Below, one piece after another: positions 1 through 10,687 of a DNA stretch of 64,000 nt (its first letter is position 1; each line of letters begins with the position of its first letter). The stretch is taken from NCBI RefSeq assembly GCF_000463015.1, contig NC_022234.1, forward strand, positions 186,001 to 250,000, in the 5' to 3' direction. The notes beneath the pieces are model-generated. The model was not told the DNA's origin. It ran no database searches and saw only the letters and a list, made by a program, of their open reading frames with translations. A program made the position numbers and the translations under genes. The stretch comes from Variovorax paradoxus B4 (GTDB taxonomy: Bacteria; Pseudomonadota; Gammaproteobacteria; Burkholderiales; Burkholderiaceae_C).

Positions 1-2
1 TG

Positions 3-431
3 GGCTGCGCGCTGCTGCTGGTGCTGCAGGGCAGGCCGCAGCCCGCGGTGTCGGGCCGCACGAGCTTTGCCGTCATCGGCGGGCTGTCGGGCGTGCTGGG
101 CGGGCTGTTCTCGAGCTCGGGGCCGCCCATCGTCTTTCACATGTACCGCCAGCCGCTGGAGCGCGAACTGGTGCGCCGCGCACTGCTGCTGATGTTCGCG
201 TTCAATTCGCTGGTTCGGCTCGTGATCGTGCTGCCCACGGGGCACTTCTCGTGGCGCGCGGCGCTGCTGGCCGCCTGCGCGATGCCGGTGGTTTACGGCG
301 TGACGCGGCTGCACCATCGGCTGCCGAACAAGCTGCAGCCGCGCACCCTCAAATGGCTGGTGGGCGGCTTGCTGGCCGCGGCGGGTTCGACCTTGATCGC
401 GAGCGCGTGGCTTGCGATCGCGCAGGGCTGA
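3..431 (+). CDS. TauE/SafE-family membrane permease, C-terminal part
   Basis: Only the 3' part is inside the window; the frame is open from base 3 to the TGA at 429-431. The visible protein has alternating hydrophobic segments and a glycine-rich stretch ending in SSSGPPIVFHMYR, typical of the second half of TauE/SafE (sulfite exporter/anion permease) proteins, with a final membrane segment near the C-terminus. Family members are inner-membrane proteins linked to export or uptake of sulfite, sulfoacetate or other organic anions; the substrate cannot be read from this fragment. It converges on the MarR gene with 15 bases between stop codons. Family assignment is fairly good; function is open. 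Confidence 0.7.
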   Translation, partial: GCALLLVLQGRPQPAVSGRTSFAVIGGLSGVLGGLFSSSGPPIVFHMYRQPLERELVRRALLLMFAFNSLVRLVIVLPTGHFSWRAALLAACAMPVVYGVTRLHHRLPNKLQPRTLKWLVGGLLAAAGSTLIASAWLAIAQG

Positions 432-446
432 GCGCCCGCTCCCTCT

Positions 447-914
447 TCACGCGCGCATGGGCGCGCGGCTTCTGTCGTTGTTGGCCGTGACGAACTTGGC
501 GAGCAGCTTCATGAAATCGCGGCGCTCCTGCTCGCTCATGGTGCCGAATAGCGCGTCCTGCATCTGGGCCATTGCCGGCACCGTTTGCGCAAGCAGCGTG
601 GTGCCCTCGGCGGTCAGGCGCAGTTCGCGCTGGCCGCGCGCCAACACCTGGCGCGTGATCCAACCCTTGGTTTCCAGCCGCGCGGCGATGTCGGCGGCGG
701 TGGAGGTATCGAGCGCCACCTGCTGGGCCAGCGTCACCTGGTCGATGCCCGGCTTCTTCTGCAAGGTGCGCAAGATCGCGTATTGGACCGGTGTGACGTC
801 ACGCCCCAGCTTCTCGTGGAACACCGAAACCGCGATCTGATGGGCCCGGCGAATCAGGTGGCCCGGCTGGTCATTGATGTCGATCTCGGCGGCGTCGGAG
901 GTGGGGCTGGGCAT
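447..914 (-). CDS. MarR-family transcriptional regulator
   Basis: A 155-residue winged-helix protein, the usual MarR length. The recognition region is visible in TLAQQVALDTSTAADIAARLETKGWI, followed by the wing RQVLARGQRELRLTAEG. MarR dimers usually repress genes and are released by small phenolic or aromatic ligands. It is the last gene of a same-strand run of transporter, vanA-like and vanB-like genes, 77 bases after the reductase, so it probably answers to an aromatic acid handled by that operon. The long palindrome before the transporter gene (4432-4472) is its likely operator; that link is inferred from position. The ATG at 914 starts MPSPTSDAAEID; longer in-frame readings would run into the reductase gene. 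Confidence 0.85.
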   Translation of the reverse strand: MPSPTSDAAEIDINDQPGHLIRRAHQIAVSVFHEKLGRDVTPVQYAILRTLQKKPGIDQVTLAQQVALDTSTAADIAARLETKGWITRQVLARGQRELRLTAEGTTLLAQTVPAMAQMQDALFGTMSEQERRDFMKLLAKFVTANNDRSRAPMRA

Positions 915-991
915 GGTGTCGAAACCAGAATCGGTCCCGGCGGTGAAGACGGAGCCTGCGATTCTAGGGGGTCGTTCCACCGCGCCAGCTC

Positions 992-1957
992 CTACAGGTC
1001 GAGCACCAGCATTGGCGAACGCGAGCGCGAACAGCAGGGGGTGAACTGGTCGTTGGCCGCCTGTTCTTCCGGCGACAGGTACATGTCCTTGTGGTCCGGC
1101 TCGCCTTCCAGCACGCGCGTGAGGCAGGTACCGCACACGCCCTGTTCGCAGGAGGTCGCCACCTCGACGCCCGCCGCGGCAAGCGCCTGCACCACCGTGC
1201 AATCCTTGGGCACCGTGACGATGCGCCCCGAGCTCGCCAGCTTGACCTGGAATTCCGCATCGGCGTCCAACGCGGCGATCTCGGCCGAGAAGAACTCGTA
1301 GTGCAGCTGGTCGGCCGGCCAGCCGGCGGTGCGCGCGGCCTCCAGCACCCAGTCCATGAAGCCCTTCGGGCCGCAGACATACAGGTGCACGCCCGGCTGC
1401 GGCGTGCCGATCGCCGCCGGCACCGACAGCTTCTGGGCCGCGTCCCCGTCGTCGAAGTGGAACCGCACCTGCGATGCGAACGCGGACTGCGCGATGCGCC
1501 CGGCAAAGGCGGTGCGATCGAGGGAGCGCGTGCAGTAGTGCATCTCGAAAGGCGCTGCGCTCAGCGCCAGCCGCTCGGCCATGCACAGGATCGGCGTCAC
1601 GCCGATGCCGCCTGCGATCAGCACGCTGCGTGCGGCCGCGTGCGCCAGCGGAAAGTGGTTCTTCGGTGCACTGATACGCAGCAGGCTGCCTTCCTGCACC
1701 AGTTCGTGCATCGCCTGCGAGCCGCCGCGAGATGAGGGATCGCGCAGCACGCCGATCAGATAGCGGTGGCTCTCCTGCGGATCGTTGCACAGCGAGTACT
1801 GGCGCGTGAGGCCGTTCGGCAGATGCACGTCGATGTGCGAGCCGGCCGAGAAGGCAGGCAGGGCATGCCCGTCGGCGTGCACCAGTTCGAAGGTGCAGAT
1901 GTCCAGCGCCTCCGCGTGCTTGCGGGCGACGCGCACGTTCAGTTCGGAGGCGTTCAT
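992..1957 (-). CDS. vanB: Vanillate-type O-demethylase reductase subunit
   Basis: A 321-residue class IA Rieske-system reductase. It has an N-terminal FMN-binding region (RQYSLCND), a central NAD-binding fold (LIAGGIGVTPIL, then YVCGPKGFMDWVL) and a C-terminal plant-type [2Fe-2S] ferredoxin domain with ligands in CEQGVCGTC and a last cysteine near PCCSRS. It passes electrons from NAD(P)H to the partner oxygenase in the cytoplasm. Its ATG (1955-1957) overlaps the TGA of the oxygenase gene by four bases, so translation is probably coupled and expression balanced. VanB-type reductases also serve isovanillate, phenoxybenzoate and other demethylases or dioxygenases, so the substrate is not fixed by this gene. 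Confidence 0.88.
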   Translation of the reverse strand: MNASELNVRVARKHAEALDICTFELVHADGHALPAFSAGSHIDVHLPNGLTRQYSLCNDPQESHRYLIGVLRDPSSRGGSQAMHELVQEGSLLRISAPKNHFPLAHAAARSVLIAGGIGVTPILCMAERLALSAAPFEMHYCTRSLDRTAFAGRIAQSAFASQVRFHFDDGDAAQKLSVPAAIGTPQPGVHLYVCGPKGFMDWVLEAARTAGWPADQLHYEFFSAEIAALDADAEFQVKLASSGRIVTVPKDCTVVQALAAAGVEVATSCEQGVCGTCLTRVLEGEPDHKDMYLSPEEQAANDQFTPCCSRSRSPMLVLDL

Positions 1958-3009
1958 GCCGCACCTTCCTGGGCGATGGGGGCCTGGCCTTCTTGCGCGA
2001 TCAGGCGCTCCAGCACGCGGCGCGACTGCACGCCGCCCGAGTCGATGTTGAGTTTCAGCAGCGAGCGAGTCGGGTGGGCGAGCAGGTTGCGCTGCTGGGA
2101 TTCGAGCATCTCCAGGTCTTCGCTGAAGATCTTGCCCTGGCCTTCGCGGATCGATGCGGTCAGCGCCTTGTCGTGCGGCTGGAAGTTGCGCGCCATGCCC
2201 CAGAAGTACCAGTGCGAGGTCTCGGTCTCGGGCGTGATGAAGTCCACCACGATGCTCGACACCTTGTGCGCCGGATCGGCGTTGTAGCCGCCCTTGCCGG
2301 CGTGGGCGACGCCCACCTCGATCAGCACGTGGCTGGGCGGCGTGAAGCGGCAGATCTGCCAGCGGTCGACCGGCACGTCGTCGGCCAGGTGGTTGCCGCG
2401 CAGCGCCATGCGCCAGAAGGGCGGCGCCGAGATGTTCTCCATGAAGCGGCTGGTGGTGACCTGGTCGCCCTCGGTCTTGGTGGTGGTGGGCGTCTCGTCG
2501 ATTTCCTTCTGGCCGATGCTGGTCGAATGCACGTAGGTCTCGTGCGTCAGGTCCATCAGGTTGTCGATCATCAGGCGGTAGTCGCACTGGATGTGGAACA
2601 GCCCGCCGCCATAGGCCCAGTCCGGGCTTTCGGCCCATTCGAGGTGATGCAGCTTGGCCGGGTCGGCCAGGGCGGGGTCGCCGGGCCAGACCCAGACGAA
2701 GCCGTAGCGCTCGATGACCGGGAAAGAGCGGATCGCCGGGAAGCCGCGCACGCGCTGTCCGGGCATCGCGACCGTCTTTCCGTCGCAGCCCATCTCCAGT
2801 CCGTGGTAGCCGCACACCAGCTTGCCTTCGACCACCCGGCCCAGGGACAGAGGCGCCCCGCGATGCGGGCAGAAGTCTTCCAGTGCCGTTGCCTTGCCTT
2901 CCGCGGCACGGTACAGCACGAGGTTCTCGCCACAGATCTTGCGGCCCAGGGGCTTGTCGTCGATCTCGTTGCCCGTGCAGGCCACGTACCAGGTGTTTTT
3001 CGGGAACAT
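1954..3009 (-). CDS. vanA: Vanillate-type O-demethylase oxygenase subunit (Rieske)
   Basis: A 351-residue Rieske non-haem iron oxygenase. The N-terminal Rieske cluster ligands are C47/H49 (CPHRG) and C66/H69 (CGYHG). The mononuclear iron site lies in DNLMDLTHETYVH, with H156 and H161. The opening MFPKNTWYVAC and the overall length fit VanA-family demethylases, which remove a methyl group from vanillate as formaldehyde, giving protocatechuate. It is followed by its reductase with a four-base overlap and preceded, 40 bases away, by an aromatic-acid transporter gene. Relatives act on isovanillate, syringate or toluenesulfonate, so 'vanillate' is the best guess rather than proven. A MarR regulator closes the operon, whereas many described van operons use GntR or PadR regulators. 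Confidence 0.85.
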   Translation of the reverse strand: MFPKNTWYVACTGNEIDDKPLGRKICGENLVLYRAAEGKATALEDFCPHRGAPLSLGRVVEGKLVCGYHGLEMGCDGKTVAMPGQRVRGFPAIRSFPVIERYGFVWVWPGDPALADPAKLHHLEWAESPDWAYGGGLFHIQCDYRLMIDNLMDLTHETYVHSTSIGQKEIDETPTTTKTEGDQVTTSRFMENISAPPFWRMALRGNHLADDVPVDRWQICRFTPPSHVLIEVGVAHAGKGGYNADPAHKVSSIVVDFITPETETSHWYFWGMARNFQPHDKALTASIREGQGKIFSEDLEMLESQQRNLLAHPTRSLLKLNIDSGGVQSRRVLERLIAQEGQAPIAQEGAA

Positions 3010-3049
3010 GTAGCTTTCCTTTGGATGGCTGGGTTGGGAGGAGGGGCGG

Positions 3050-4387
3050 TCAGTGCGCGCTGATCACGCGGCCGGCCGGCTGCGCCGCGGCGCTTCGGCG
3101 CAGTGCGAGGACGGCTGCCGTCGCCGCGATCGGCGGCAGCGCGTAGGCGTAGTAGAGATGCGGCGGCTGCCAACCGCCATCGAGCAGCATCCCGGCAATG
3201 AGCGGCGCGAGGATGGCGCCGATGCGGCCGATGCCGATCGCCCATCCCATGCCGGTCGTGCGCACGGCGGCCGGGTAGATCACCGGTGCGAATGCATAGA
3301 GCCCGGCCATCGACCCGAAGATGAATCCGCCGATCAGGAAGGCGATCGCGAACGATGCGCCGAGGTGGCCGGTTGCCGCGCCGAACACGGCCATGGCGAG
3401 GGCCGTGATGGTCAGGCTGGCCGCGGTCAGGCGCCCGAGGTTCAGCCGCGCGACAAGCAGCCCGAACAGGCTGCCTCCGACGATGCCGCCGATGTTCAGC
3501 AGCACGCCGCCGGTGATGCCCTCGCGCGCCGACAGCCCTGCCGAGACCAGCAGCTTCGGCGTCCAGCTCAGTGCGAAGTAGAAGCTGAACATCAGCAGGA
3601 AGAACGCAGCCCACAGCAGCAGCGTCGAGCGCGCCAGGCTTGCACTGAACAGGCTCGCCACCGTGGCGGCGGAGCGCGCGCCGGCCGGCGGCAGCGGCGG
3701 GAGTTCGGCCAGCTCTGGACGCTTCATCTGGCGCAGCAGCGCGTTGAGCTTGCGCAGCGCGCTGGCGGGGCGCCTGGAGACAAGGAAGTCGACCGATTCG
3801 GGCAGGCGCCACAGCACCAGCGGAATCATCAGCGCCGTGGCGATGCCACCGAAGAGAAAGACGGAACGCCAGCCATAGCTCTCCAGCAGGACGGCGGCAA
3901 TGCTGCCGCCGATCGTCGCACCGATCGGATAGCCCGTTGCCTGCAGCGCCACCGCGGTGCTGCGCCATTTGTTCGACGCGTATTCGGAGGTGATGACGCC
4001 CACGCTGGCCAGCATGCCGCCGATGCCCAGGCCGGTGAGCGCGCGCAGCGCCGCCAGCTGAGTGCTGCTCCGGGCCAGCGCCGACAGCCCCATGCCGAGC
4101 GCGATCACCACCAGGCACAACAGGATGACGGTTTGCCGTCCGAAACGATCGGCCAGCGGCGCGAGGAACAGCGAGCCGGCAGCCATGCCGAACAGGCCGG
4201 CACTGAACAGCACGCCGAGCTGGGCGCCGCTGAGCTTCCACTCTGCCGACACGCTGGCCGCGGTGAAAGCCATGACCAGCACGTCGAAGCCGTCGAGCAT
4301 GATCAGCGCGATGCAGATCGTGATCGCGCTCCACTGAAACCGGCTCATCGGGCCTTCATCGAAGGTCTTGCGCAGATCCTGGGTCAT
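3050..4387 (-). CDS. Aromatic acid:H+ symporter (AAHS family MFS)
   Basis: A 445-residue major facilitator with about twelve hydrophobic segments. The first segment has the DGFDVLVMAF signature of aromatic acid:H+ symporters (PcaK, VanK, MhpT type), where the aspartates matter for proton-coupled uptake. The loop between helices 2 and 3 carries the MFS motif as LADRFGRQ. It is the first gene of the demethylase operon, and co-transcription with the Rieske genes suggests import of a methoxylated benzoate such as vanillate. The start at 4387 lies 44 bases from the edge of the palindromic operator at 4432-4472, so expression is probably controlled there. Confidence 0.87.
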   Translation of the reverse strand: MTQDLRKTFDEGPMSRFQWSAITICIALIMLDGFDVLVMAFTAASVSAEWKLSGAQLGVLFSAGLFGMAAGSLFLAPLADRFGRQTVILLCLVVIALGMGLSALARSSTQLAALRALTGLGIGGMLASVGVITSEYASNKWRSTAVALQATGYPIGATIGGSIAAVLLESYGWRSVFLFGGIATALMIPLVLWRLPESVDFLVSRRPASALRKLNALLRQMKRPELAELPPLPPAGARSAATVASLFSASLARSTLLLWAAFFLLMFSFYFALSWTPKLLVSAGLSAREGITGGVLLNIGGIVGGSLFGLLVARLNLGRLTAASLTITALAMAVFGAATGHLGASFAIAFLIGGFIFGSMAGLYAFAPVIYPAAVRTTGMGWAIGIGRIGAILAPLIAGMLLDGGWQPPHLYYAYALPPIAATAAVLALRRSAAAQPAGRVISAH

Positions 4388-4431
4388 TTTGTCTCGATGT
4401 GCAGGGCGGCCAAGTACATTGCTGGCGCTCC

Positions 4432-4472
4432 TTGATTCAGTACACTGAATGACAATCAGTGTACTGAATCAA
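4432..4472. promoter_or_regulatory. Double-palindrome operator upstream of the demethylase operon
   Basis: Two perfect 17-base inverted arms (4432-4448 and 4456-4472) flank a 7-base spacer. Each arm also contains its own small palindrome, TTCAGT-AC-ACTGAA on the left and TCAGT-GT-ACTGA on the right, with centres 19 bases apart, about two helical turns. This arrangement suits two dimers of a MarR regulator binding side by side. It lies just upstream of the transporter gene, the first gene of the operon that ends in marR. Seen: the repeats. Inferred: the binding protein. Confidence 0.7.
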
Positions 4473-4581
4473 CGCGGATCGAATCAAGTCCCCGTCGACT
4501 GGGGTTTACCCTTGTTGGGAGCGGCGAGCCAGCGGGGAAGGCATCCCCGAAATCACGGGAGAAGACGGCTGAACGTCAGCG

Positions 4582-6198
4582 TCAAGCAGGCACTGGCTGC
4601 ACCGTCGATGCGCACACGCGGTTGCGCCCGCCGGACTTTGCGGCGTACAGCGCCTTGTCCGCGGCCCGGATCAGTTCCTTGGGCTGACCTGCCTTCCCGG
4701 CTGCGGGGGTGAGCGCGTCCACGCCCGCGCTCAGCGTCACGAATCCGTCGGCGGTGCCGGCATGTTCGATCTTCAGGTCTCGCACGGCGCTGCGGATGCG
4801 TTCGGCCAGCATCACGGCGCTCGCCACGTCGGTGTTGGGCAGCAGCACCGCCAGTTCTTCTCCGCCATAGCGGGCCGCCAGGTCGCCCGGCCGCCGGGAA
4901 GCGAGCCTGGCGATGGTGCGGCCGATGGTCTGCAGGCACTCGTCGCCCGCCGCATGGCCATAGATGTCGTTGTACTGCTTGAAGCAATCGACATCGATCA
5001 TGATCAAGGCCAGGGTGCTCGCAGTGCGTGCCGCGCGGCTGTATTCGCTGTCCAGCGCCACGTCGAACTGCCTGCGGTTCGCGAGCCCGGTCAGGCCGTC
5101 TTCCATGGCAAGCGTGTTGAGGGTCTTGTTCAGCGTTTCCAGCGCGTCGCGTGCCTGCCGCAGCTCGGCTTCGGTGCGGGTCTGGAGCTGGAACTGCCGC
5201 ACCAGCCGCCAGCCGATGAAGCCGACGATCAAGGCCAGCAGAAGAACGCCACCCGAATGCCACAGCGTCTCGCGCCACCAGTTGGCCAGGATCTCGTCCT
5301 TGGACAGGGCCGCGGAAACGAAGAGCGGATAGTTGTCGAGGCGCCGGAAGCTGTTCAACCGTGTCACGCCGTCCTGCGCCGACTTGATGAAGGCCGTTCC
5401 GACCGGCCCTTGCGCGGTGTAGGAGCGGAAGAGTTCGGTTTCCAGCATGTTCCGGCCCACGACGCCGGGGCCATAGGGCCGGCGGGTCATCATGGTTCCG
5501 TCTTCGAGCACCAGCGCGACGGCGCCGGCGTCGCCGATGTCGAGGCTGTCGTAGAACTTCGAGAAGAAGTCGACGTGGATCGTTGCGAGCGCCACCCCGG
5601 CAAAGCTGCCATCGGCATGATTGATGCGCCGTGAAACCGGGATCAGCAGCCTGCCGGTGGTCCGGCTCTTCACCGGAATGCCGATGTGCGGCCCGCGCGT
5701 TTCATGCGTGCGGTGAAAGACGAAATACTCCCGCTGCGCGTTGTTCAGGTTTTCCGGCCGCGTGAGGCGGGAGTTCGCAACCCAGTTGCCGTCCTTGTCG
5801 TAGATGTGCAGGCCGTCGAGCTGCGGGAGCTCGGCGACGCGCAGGGCAAGCACCCGGCGAAGCCGCGCCACGTCGGCCGGATCGGTGCCGTCGTGCTCCA
5901 CGCGCTCGACCATGCCGACCAGCACCGTGTCGGCCTTCTTGAACGTGTCGTCCGCCTGCTGCACCATGGCGCGCGCGAGGTTCGACGCCGCCACGTTCAT
6001 CTGCTGGAGCTGGTCGGAACGCGACTGCCAGCTGTTCCAGAAGTCAATTGCCAGAAGACTGAGGCAGACGACGGCCACGAAAGCCATGGTCCGGGCGGTG
6101 ATGGAGGGTCCGCGAAGCACTACGCACTTTCGGAGCAATGAAGCATGGCGGCGGAGGGGATCATGGGGGTACCTCGCCGGAGGCGAATGCGGCCCCAA
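4582..6198 (-). CDS. Membrane-bound diguanylate cyclase with periplasmic sensor
   Basis: A 538-residue c-di-GMP synthase as drawn. A first membrane segment (MAFVAVVCLSLLAIDFW, about residues 38-54) leads into a roughly 240-residue periplasmic region resembling a dCache sensor (LDGLHIYDKDGNWVANS; GIPVKSRTTGRLLIPVSRR). A second membrane segment follows (GGVLLLALIVGFIGWRLV), then a short coiled linker and a GGDEF domain. The active site reads YGGEEL and the product-inhibition I-site RPGD sits five residues before it, so the enzyme should be active and feedback-inhibited. The longest frame begins with TTG at 6198; an ATG at 6087, right at the first membrane helix, is an equally good start. It lies 52 bases after the AcoR-like gene on the same strand and may be co-transcribed. 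Confidence 0.85.
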   Translation of the reverse strand: MGPHSPPARYPHDPLRRHASLLRKCVVLRGPSITARTMAFVAVVCLSLLAIDFWNSWQSRSDQLQQMNVAASNLARAMVQQADDTFKKADTVLVGMVERVEHDGTDPADVARLRRVLALRVAELPQLDGLHIYDKDGNWVANSRLTRPENLNNAQREYFVFHRTHETRGPHIGIPVKSRTTGRLLIPVSRRINHADGSFAGVALATIHVDFFSKFYDSLDIGDAGAVALVLEDGTMMTRRPYGPGVVGRNMLETELFRSYTAQGPVGTAFIKSAQDGVTRLNSFRRLDNYPLFVSAALSKDEILANWWRETLWHSGGVLLLALIVGFIGWRLVRQFQLQTRTEAELRQARDALETLNKTLNTLAMEDGLTGLANRRQFDVALDSEYSRAARTASTLALIMIDVDCFKQYNDIYGHAAGDECLQTIGRTIARLASRRPGDLAARYGGEELAVLLPNTDVASAVMLAERIRSAVRDLKIEHAGTADGFVTLSAGVDALTPAAGKAGQPKELIRAADKALYAAKSGGRNRVCASTVQPVPA

Positions 6199-6250
6199 TG
6201 TATCCGAATGCGACGCCCTGCGCGCAACCGGCGGCCATTTGATGGGTGCG

Positions 6251-8200
6251 TCAGCCGGGCGGCAGCTGGCGCAGTTTGCGGTAGAGCGTGTTTCGGCTGA
6301 TTCCCAGCCGGCGCGCGGCTTCGGAGAGGTTCCCGGCGCACGACTGCACCGCCTGCGACACCGTGCGGTCCGAGAGGGTTTTCAGGTCCGCCGTGTCGGC
6401 TGCGGGCATGGCCGGCGCTTGCGTGGAAATCTCGCGCAGTTCGTCGGCCAGGTCGTCGGGCAGGTGCCACCAGTCGATCTGCGCCTCGTGGTCGGCCAGC
6501 AGGGCGCAGGCGGTGTGCAGTGCGCTGTTCAACTGGCGCAGATTGCCGGGCCAGCGGTAGCGCGACATGGCGAGTGCGAGGTCCGGTGCCAGCTGCAGTT
6601 CGCGGTCGGGCTCGATGCCGCGCAGCATCCGCGCCACCAGGTGCGGCAGGTCCTGCCGCTCGCACAGCGACGGCAGCTGGAGGGTCAGTCCGTTGAGCCG
6701 GTAGTACAGGTCTTCGCGGAAGCGCCCGGCCTCGATCTCGCGGCGCAGGTTGCGGTGCGTTGCGCACACCAGGCGGAAGTCCACCGCCACCGGCTTGCCG
6801 CCGCCCAGCGGCGTCACCTGCCGGTCCTGCAGCACGCGCAGCAGCCGCGCCTGCAGCGCGAGCGGCATGTCGCCGATCTCGTCGAGCAGCAGCGTGCCGC
6901 CGTGCGCCTCGCGGATGCGGCCGATCGCGCCTTCGCGGCTCGCGCCGGTGAAGGCGCCGGGCCGGTAGCCGAAGAGCTCGGCCTCGATCAGCTGCTCCGG
7001 CAGCGCGGCGCAATTGACCGCGACGAACGGAGCCTCCCGGCGCGTTCCGCTGGCATGCAGCGCCCTGGCGAACACCTCCTTGCCGACGCCGGAGGCGCCG
7101 AGCAGCAGCCAGGAGATCGGCTTGTCCAGCACGCGCCGGGCGCGCTCGACCGCGGCGCGCATGGCCGGGTCGCCGGTGTCCAGTTCGGCCAGTGCATCGG
7201 CGCGCGTTTCCGCCGGACGCCGAGCCGGGCCAGCCTCGTGGGCAGCCACCAGCACATGGCGACCGGCCTCGGCCCGCAGCCAGAGCGCGCTGCCGTCGTG
7301 CCGGCGCACCGTGCGCGGCGCGCCGCCCGGCTGGCGGCACCAGGCCATCAGCGTCGGCAAATCCAGTTGCAGCATCTGCTCGATCGTTGCGGCGCCCACG
7401 TCGGCGCGGGACAGGCCCAGCATCGCGAGCGCGGCCGCATTGGCGCCCACCAGCCAGCCGTCGTCCGACAGCGCCAGCAGGCCTTCGGTCACGCTGCCGA
7501 TGCCCTCGGGCTGCAGATGCAGGCGCAGCCGCAGGTTGGCGGCGTGGCGCGTGTCGAACAGCTTCTGCTCGACCGTGCGCACGGCAAGCCGCACCAGCGC
7601 CAGCGCATGGCGATGGTGGCCGCGGTGGTCGCCCGAGATGTCGAGCACGCCCAGCACGCGGCCATCGGGCCCGGTGATCGGTGCGGCCGTGCAGGTGAGA
7701 AAGCCATTGCGGTCGAGGTAGTGCTCGCCGGCATGCACCACCACCGGCGACGCATCGGCCAGCGCGGTGCCGATGGCATTGGTGCCGCGCCACCGCTCGT
7801 GCCAGTTGGCGCCCGGGCGCAGCGCCACGCGCTGGGCGCGGTCCGCAAAATTCGCGTCGCCCATGGCCTCGAGCAGCATGCCCTGCGCGTCGGCGAGGAT
7901 CACCAGGCTGTCGGTGTCGCGCATCTGCTCGAACAGGAACTCCATCACCGGCCGCGCATGGGAGGCCAGTTCGCGCTGCTGCTCGAGCGCGCGTGCCAGC
8001 TGCGCCGCGGAGGCGTGGGGCGCGCCCGGCGCGCGGCCGACCGGCGCCAGGCCGAAGCCGCGGCTGCGCTCCCAGCTTCGGCGCAACGCGGCATCGATGA
8101 GGCCATCGGCCACTTCGCCGGTGGTCGTCAACTGGCGGCGCGCTTCGCGCAGGCGCGAGCCTGGCGTGCGGGCGGCGACGTGGTGGAAATTCGTCTGCAT
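6251..8200 (-). CDS. Sigma-54-dependent activator, AcoR-like
   Basis: A 649-residue enhancer-binding protein. The N-terminal part (about residues 80-215) is a GAF-type sensor as in AcoR. The central AAA+ domain has Walker A GASGVGKE (368-375), the sigma-54 contact loop GAFTGA (415-420) and Walker [10 protein letters not shown] (about 436-444). A Fis-type helix-turn-helix ([20 protein letters not shown]) ends the protein. Such activators hydrolyse ATP to open sigma-54 promoters; AcoR controls acetoin and alcohol catabolism. It is divergent from an aldehyde dehydrogenase gene that has a matching -24/-12 promoter and inverted repeats upstream, so it most likely activates that gene. An RBS-like GGAG precedes the ATG at 8200. 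Confidence 0.9.
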   Translation of the reverse strand: MQTNFHHVAARTPGSRLREARRQLTTTGEVADGLIDAALRRSWERSRGFGLAPVGRAPGAPHASAAQLARALEQQRELASHARPVMEFLFEQMRDTDSLVILADAQGMLLEAMGDANFADRAQRVALRPGANWHERWRGTNAIGTALADASPVVVHAGEHYLDRNGFLTCTAAPITGPDGRVLGVLDISGDHRGHHRHALALVRLAVRTVEQKLFDTRHAANLRLRLHLQPEGIGSVTEGLLALSDDGWLVGANAAALAMLGLSRADVGAATIEQMLQLDLPTLMAWCRQPGGAPRTVRRHDGSALWLRAEAGRHVLVAAHEAGPARRPAETRADALAELDTGDPAMRAAVERARRVLDKPISWLLLGASGVGKEVFARALHASGTRREAPFVAVNCAALPEQLIEAELFGYRPGAFTGASREGAIGRIREAHGGTLLLDEIGDMPLALQARLLRVLQDRQVTPLGGGKPVAVDFRLVCATHRNLRREIEAGRFREDLYYRLNGLTLQLPSLCERQDLPHLVARMLRGIEPDRELQLAPDLALAMSRYRWPGNLRQLNSALHTACALLADHEAQIDWWHLPDDLADELREISTQAPAMPAADTADLKTLSDRTVSQAVQSCAGNLSEAARRLGISRNTLYRKLRQLPPG

Positions 8201-8271
8201 CTGTTGTCTCCAGTCGGGCCTCTGCGGGCCTCGGTGTCACGGCATCGGACGGTTCGAGCATGAATGCGGTG

Positions 8272-8301
8272 GAGCACTGTCCCGTTTCGTGACAGGTGCT
8301 C
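8272..8301. promoter_or_regulatory. Putative upstream activator site 1
   Basis: An interrupted inverted repeat, GAGCA-CTGTC facing GACAG-g-TGCTC, lies about 90-120 bases upstream of the sigma-54 promoter, the usual place for an enhancer. It contains a TGTC/GACA dyad. It probably binds the divergent AcoR-like activator; the protein link is inferred from position only. Confidence 0.5.
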
Positions 8302-8331
8302 ACCGCGGCACGCCTTGCTGCGCAGTCTGTT

Positions 8332-8355
8332 GCAAGAAACTGACCCGATTCTTGC
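8332..8355. promoter_or_regulatory. Inverted repeat between enhancer and sigma-54 promoter
   Basis: Seven-base perfect arms GCAAGAA (8332-8338) and TTCTTGC (8349-8355) surround a 10-base spacer. It lies about 40 bases before the -24 element. It could be a second activator or an IHF/repressor site; its sequence differs from the repeat at 8272-8301, so it probably binds another protein. Confidence 0.35.
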
Positions 8356-8392
8356 GCCAGATCAGGGGATTCGCGCTCAAGCCCCCGTGGCA

Positions 8393-8408
8393 TGGCACAT
8401 GCAATGCA
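8393..8408 (+). promoter_or_regulatory. Sigma-54 (-24/-12) promoter for the aldehyde dehydrogenase
   Basis: TGGCACATGCAATGCA has the invariant GG (8394-8395) and GC (8406-8407) separated by exactly ten bases, with TGGCAC matching the -24 consensus fully; the -12 half reads ATGCA instead of TTGCA. It lies 73 bases before the ATG at 8481 and next to a sigma-54 activator gene, which supports the call. Confidence 0.75.
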
Positions 8409-8480
8409 GCACACCCGGGGCCGCGCGGCATCCGGTTTGCGCGGTCGCCTTCCACCCCAACCCGACGGAGACAAGAGACC

Positions 8481-10001
<1,521 letters not shown>

Positions 10002-10123
10002 CCGCGCAGGCGCGTCCGAAGATAACGGTCCTGTAATCCAGCCGGCGGGAAACCGTCGGACTGGACGGCTAGAGTGGCACGCATGCCCGTCGAATACAGA
10101 CAGGCATTGCCGCTCTATCTACA

Positions 10124-10558
10124 ATGCTCCGCATGCACCGGGTTCGCCTCTTCGTCCTTTGGATCATGATGTTTGCCGTGCCCTTCCAGGCGTACGCGGC
10201 GGCAGCCATGGTCTTTTGCGGACCGGGCCATGACGGTGCGCTGGCCGTGGCGGCAACTGCCGCGCCGGCCGGAGCGCACCAGGCGCATGGCGATAGGCAT
10301 GCAGACCATCACCACCACGAAGCCGCCGCGCAGGACGCCGGGCCATCCGCCGACGGCCACGGCGCCGGCACCACCGCCCATGCAGATCCGGATGGAATGC
10401 ACAAGTGCGGCACCTGCGGCGCGTGCCACGCCACTGCGCTCACCAGCACGCTGGAACTGATCGTGTTCCAGGGCCTTCCCCGCGCCGACCTCGTCGAGCC
10501 CGCCAGCACGGTGGCCACGGTCGCGCCGCGCCTTCTCGACAAACCTCCTCGCGCCTGA
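10124..10558 (+). CDS. Small exported His-rich protein of the copper cluster
   Basis: A 144-residue protein with a clear signal peptide (RLFVLWIMMFAVPFQAYAAAA). The mature part has a histidine-rich stretch (HQAHGDRHADHHHHEA), more scattered histidines and a CGTCGACH motif, all able to bind metal. It resembles the short DUF2946-like proteins that open copper-resistance clusters, but I would not fix the family. It is the first of six same-strand genes (to 14782) that together look like periplasmic copper handling. The start could also be the second ATG at 10133. It probably buffers or senses copper in the periplasm, by inference from composition and neighbours. Confidence 0.65.
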   Translation: MLRMHRVRLFVLWIMMFAVPFQAYAAAAMVFCGPGHDGALAVAATAAPAGAHQAHGDRHADHHHHEAAAQDAGPSADGHGAGTTAHADPDGMHKCGTCGACHATALTSTLELIVFQGLPRADLVEPASTVATVAPRLLDKPPRA

Positions 10559-10687
10559 AGCGTTCGTGCGCCTGCGCGCGCCCGGTCACGGGCGCCGCAG
10601 CTGCAGCAGCGAACGCGCATGCATCGCCTGCGTCATGCCCGCCTCGGGCCGCTTGACGCACTCCGTTCATGAACACGCGAGGATTCC

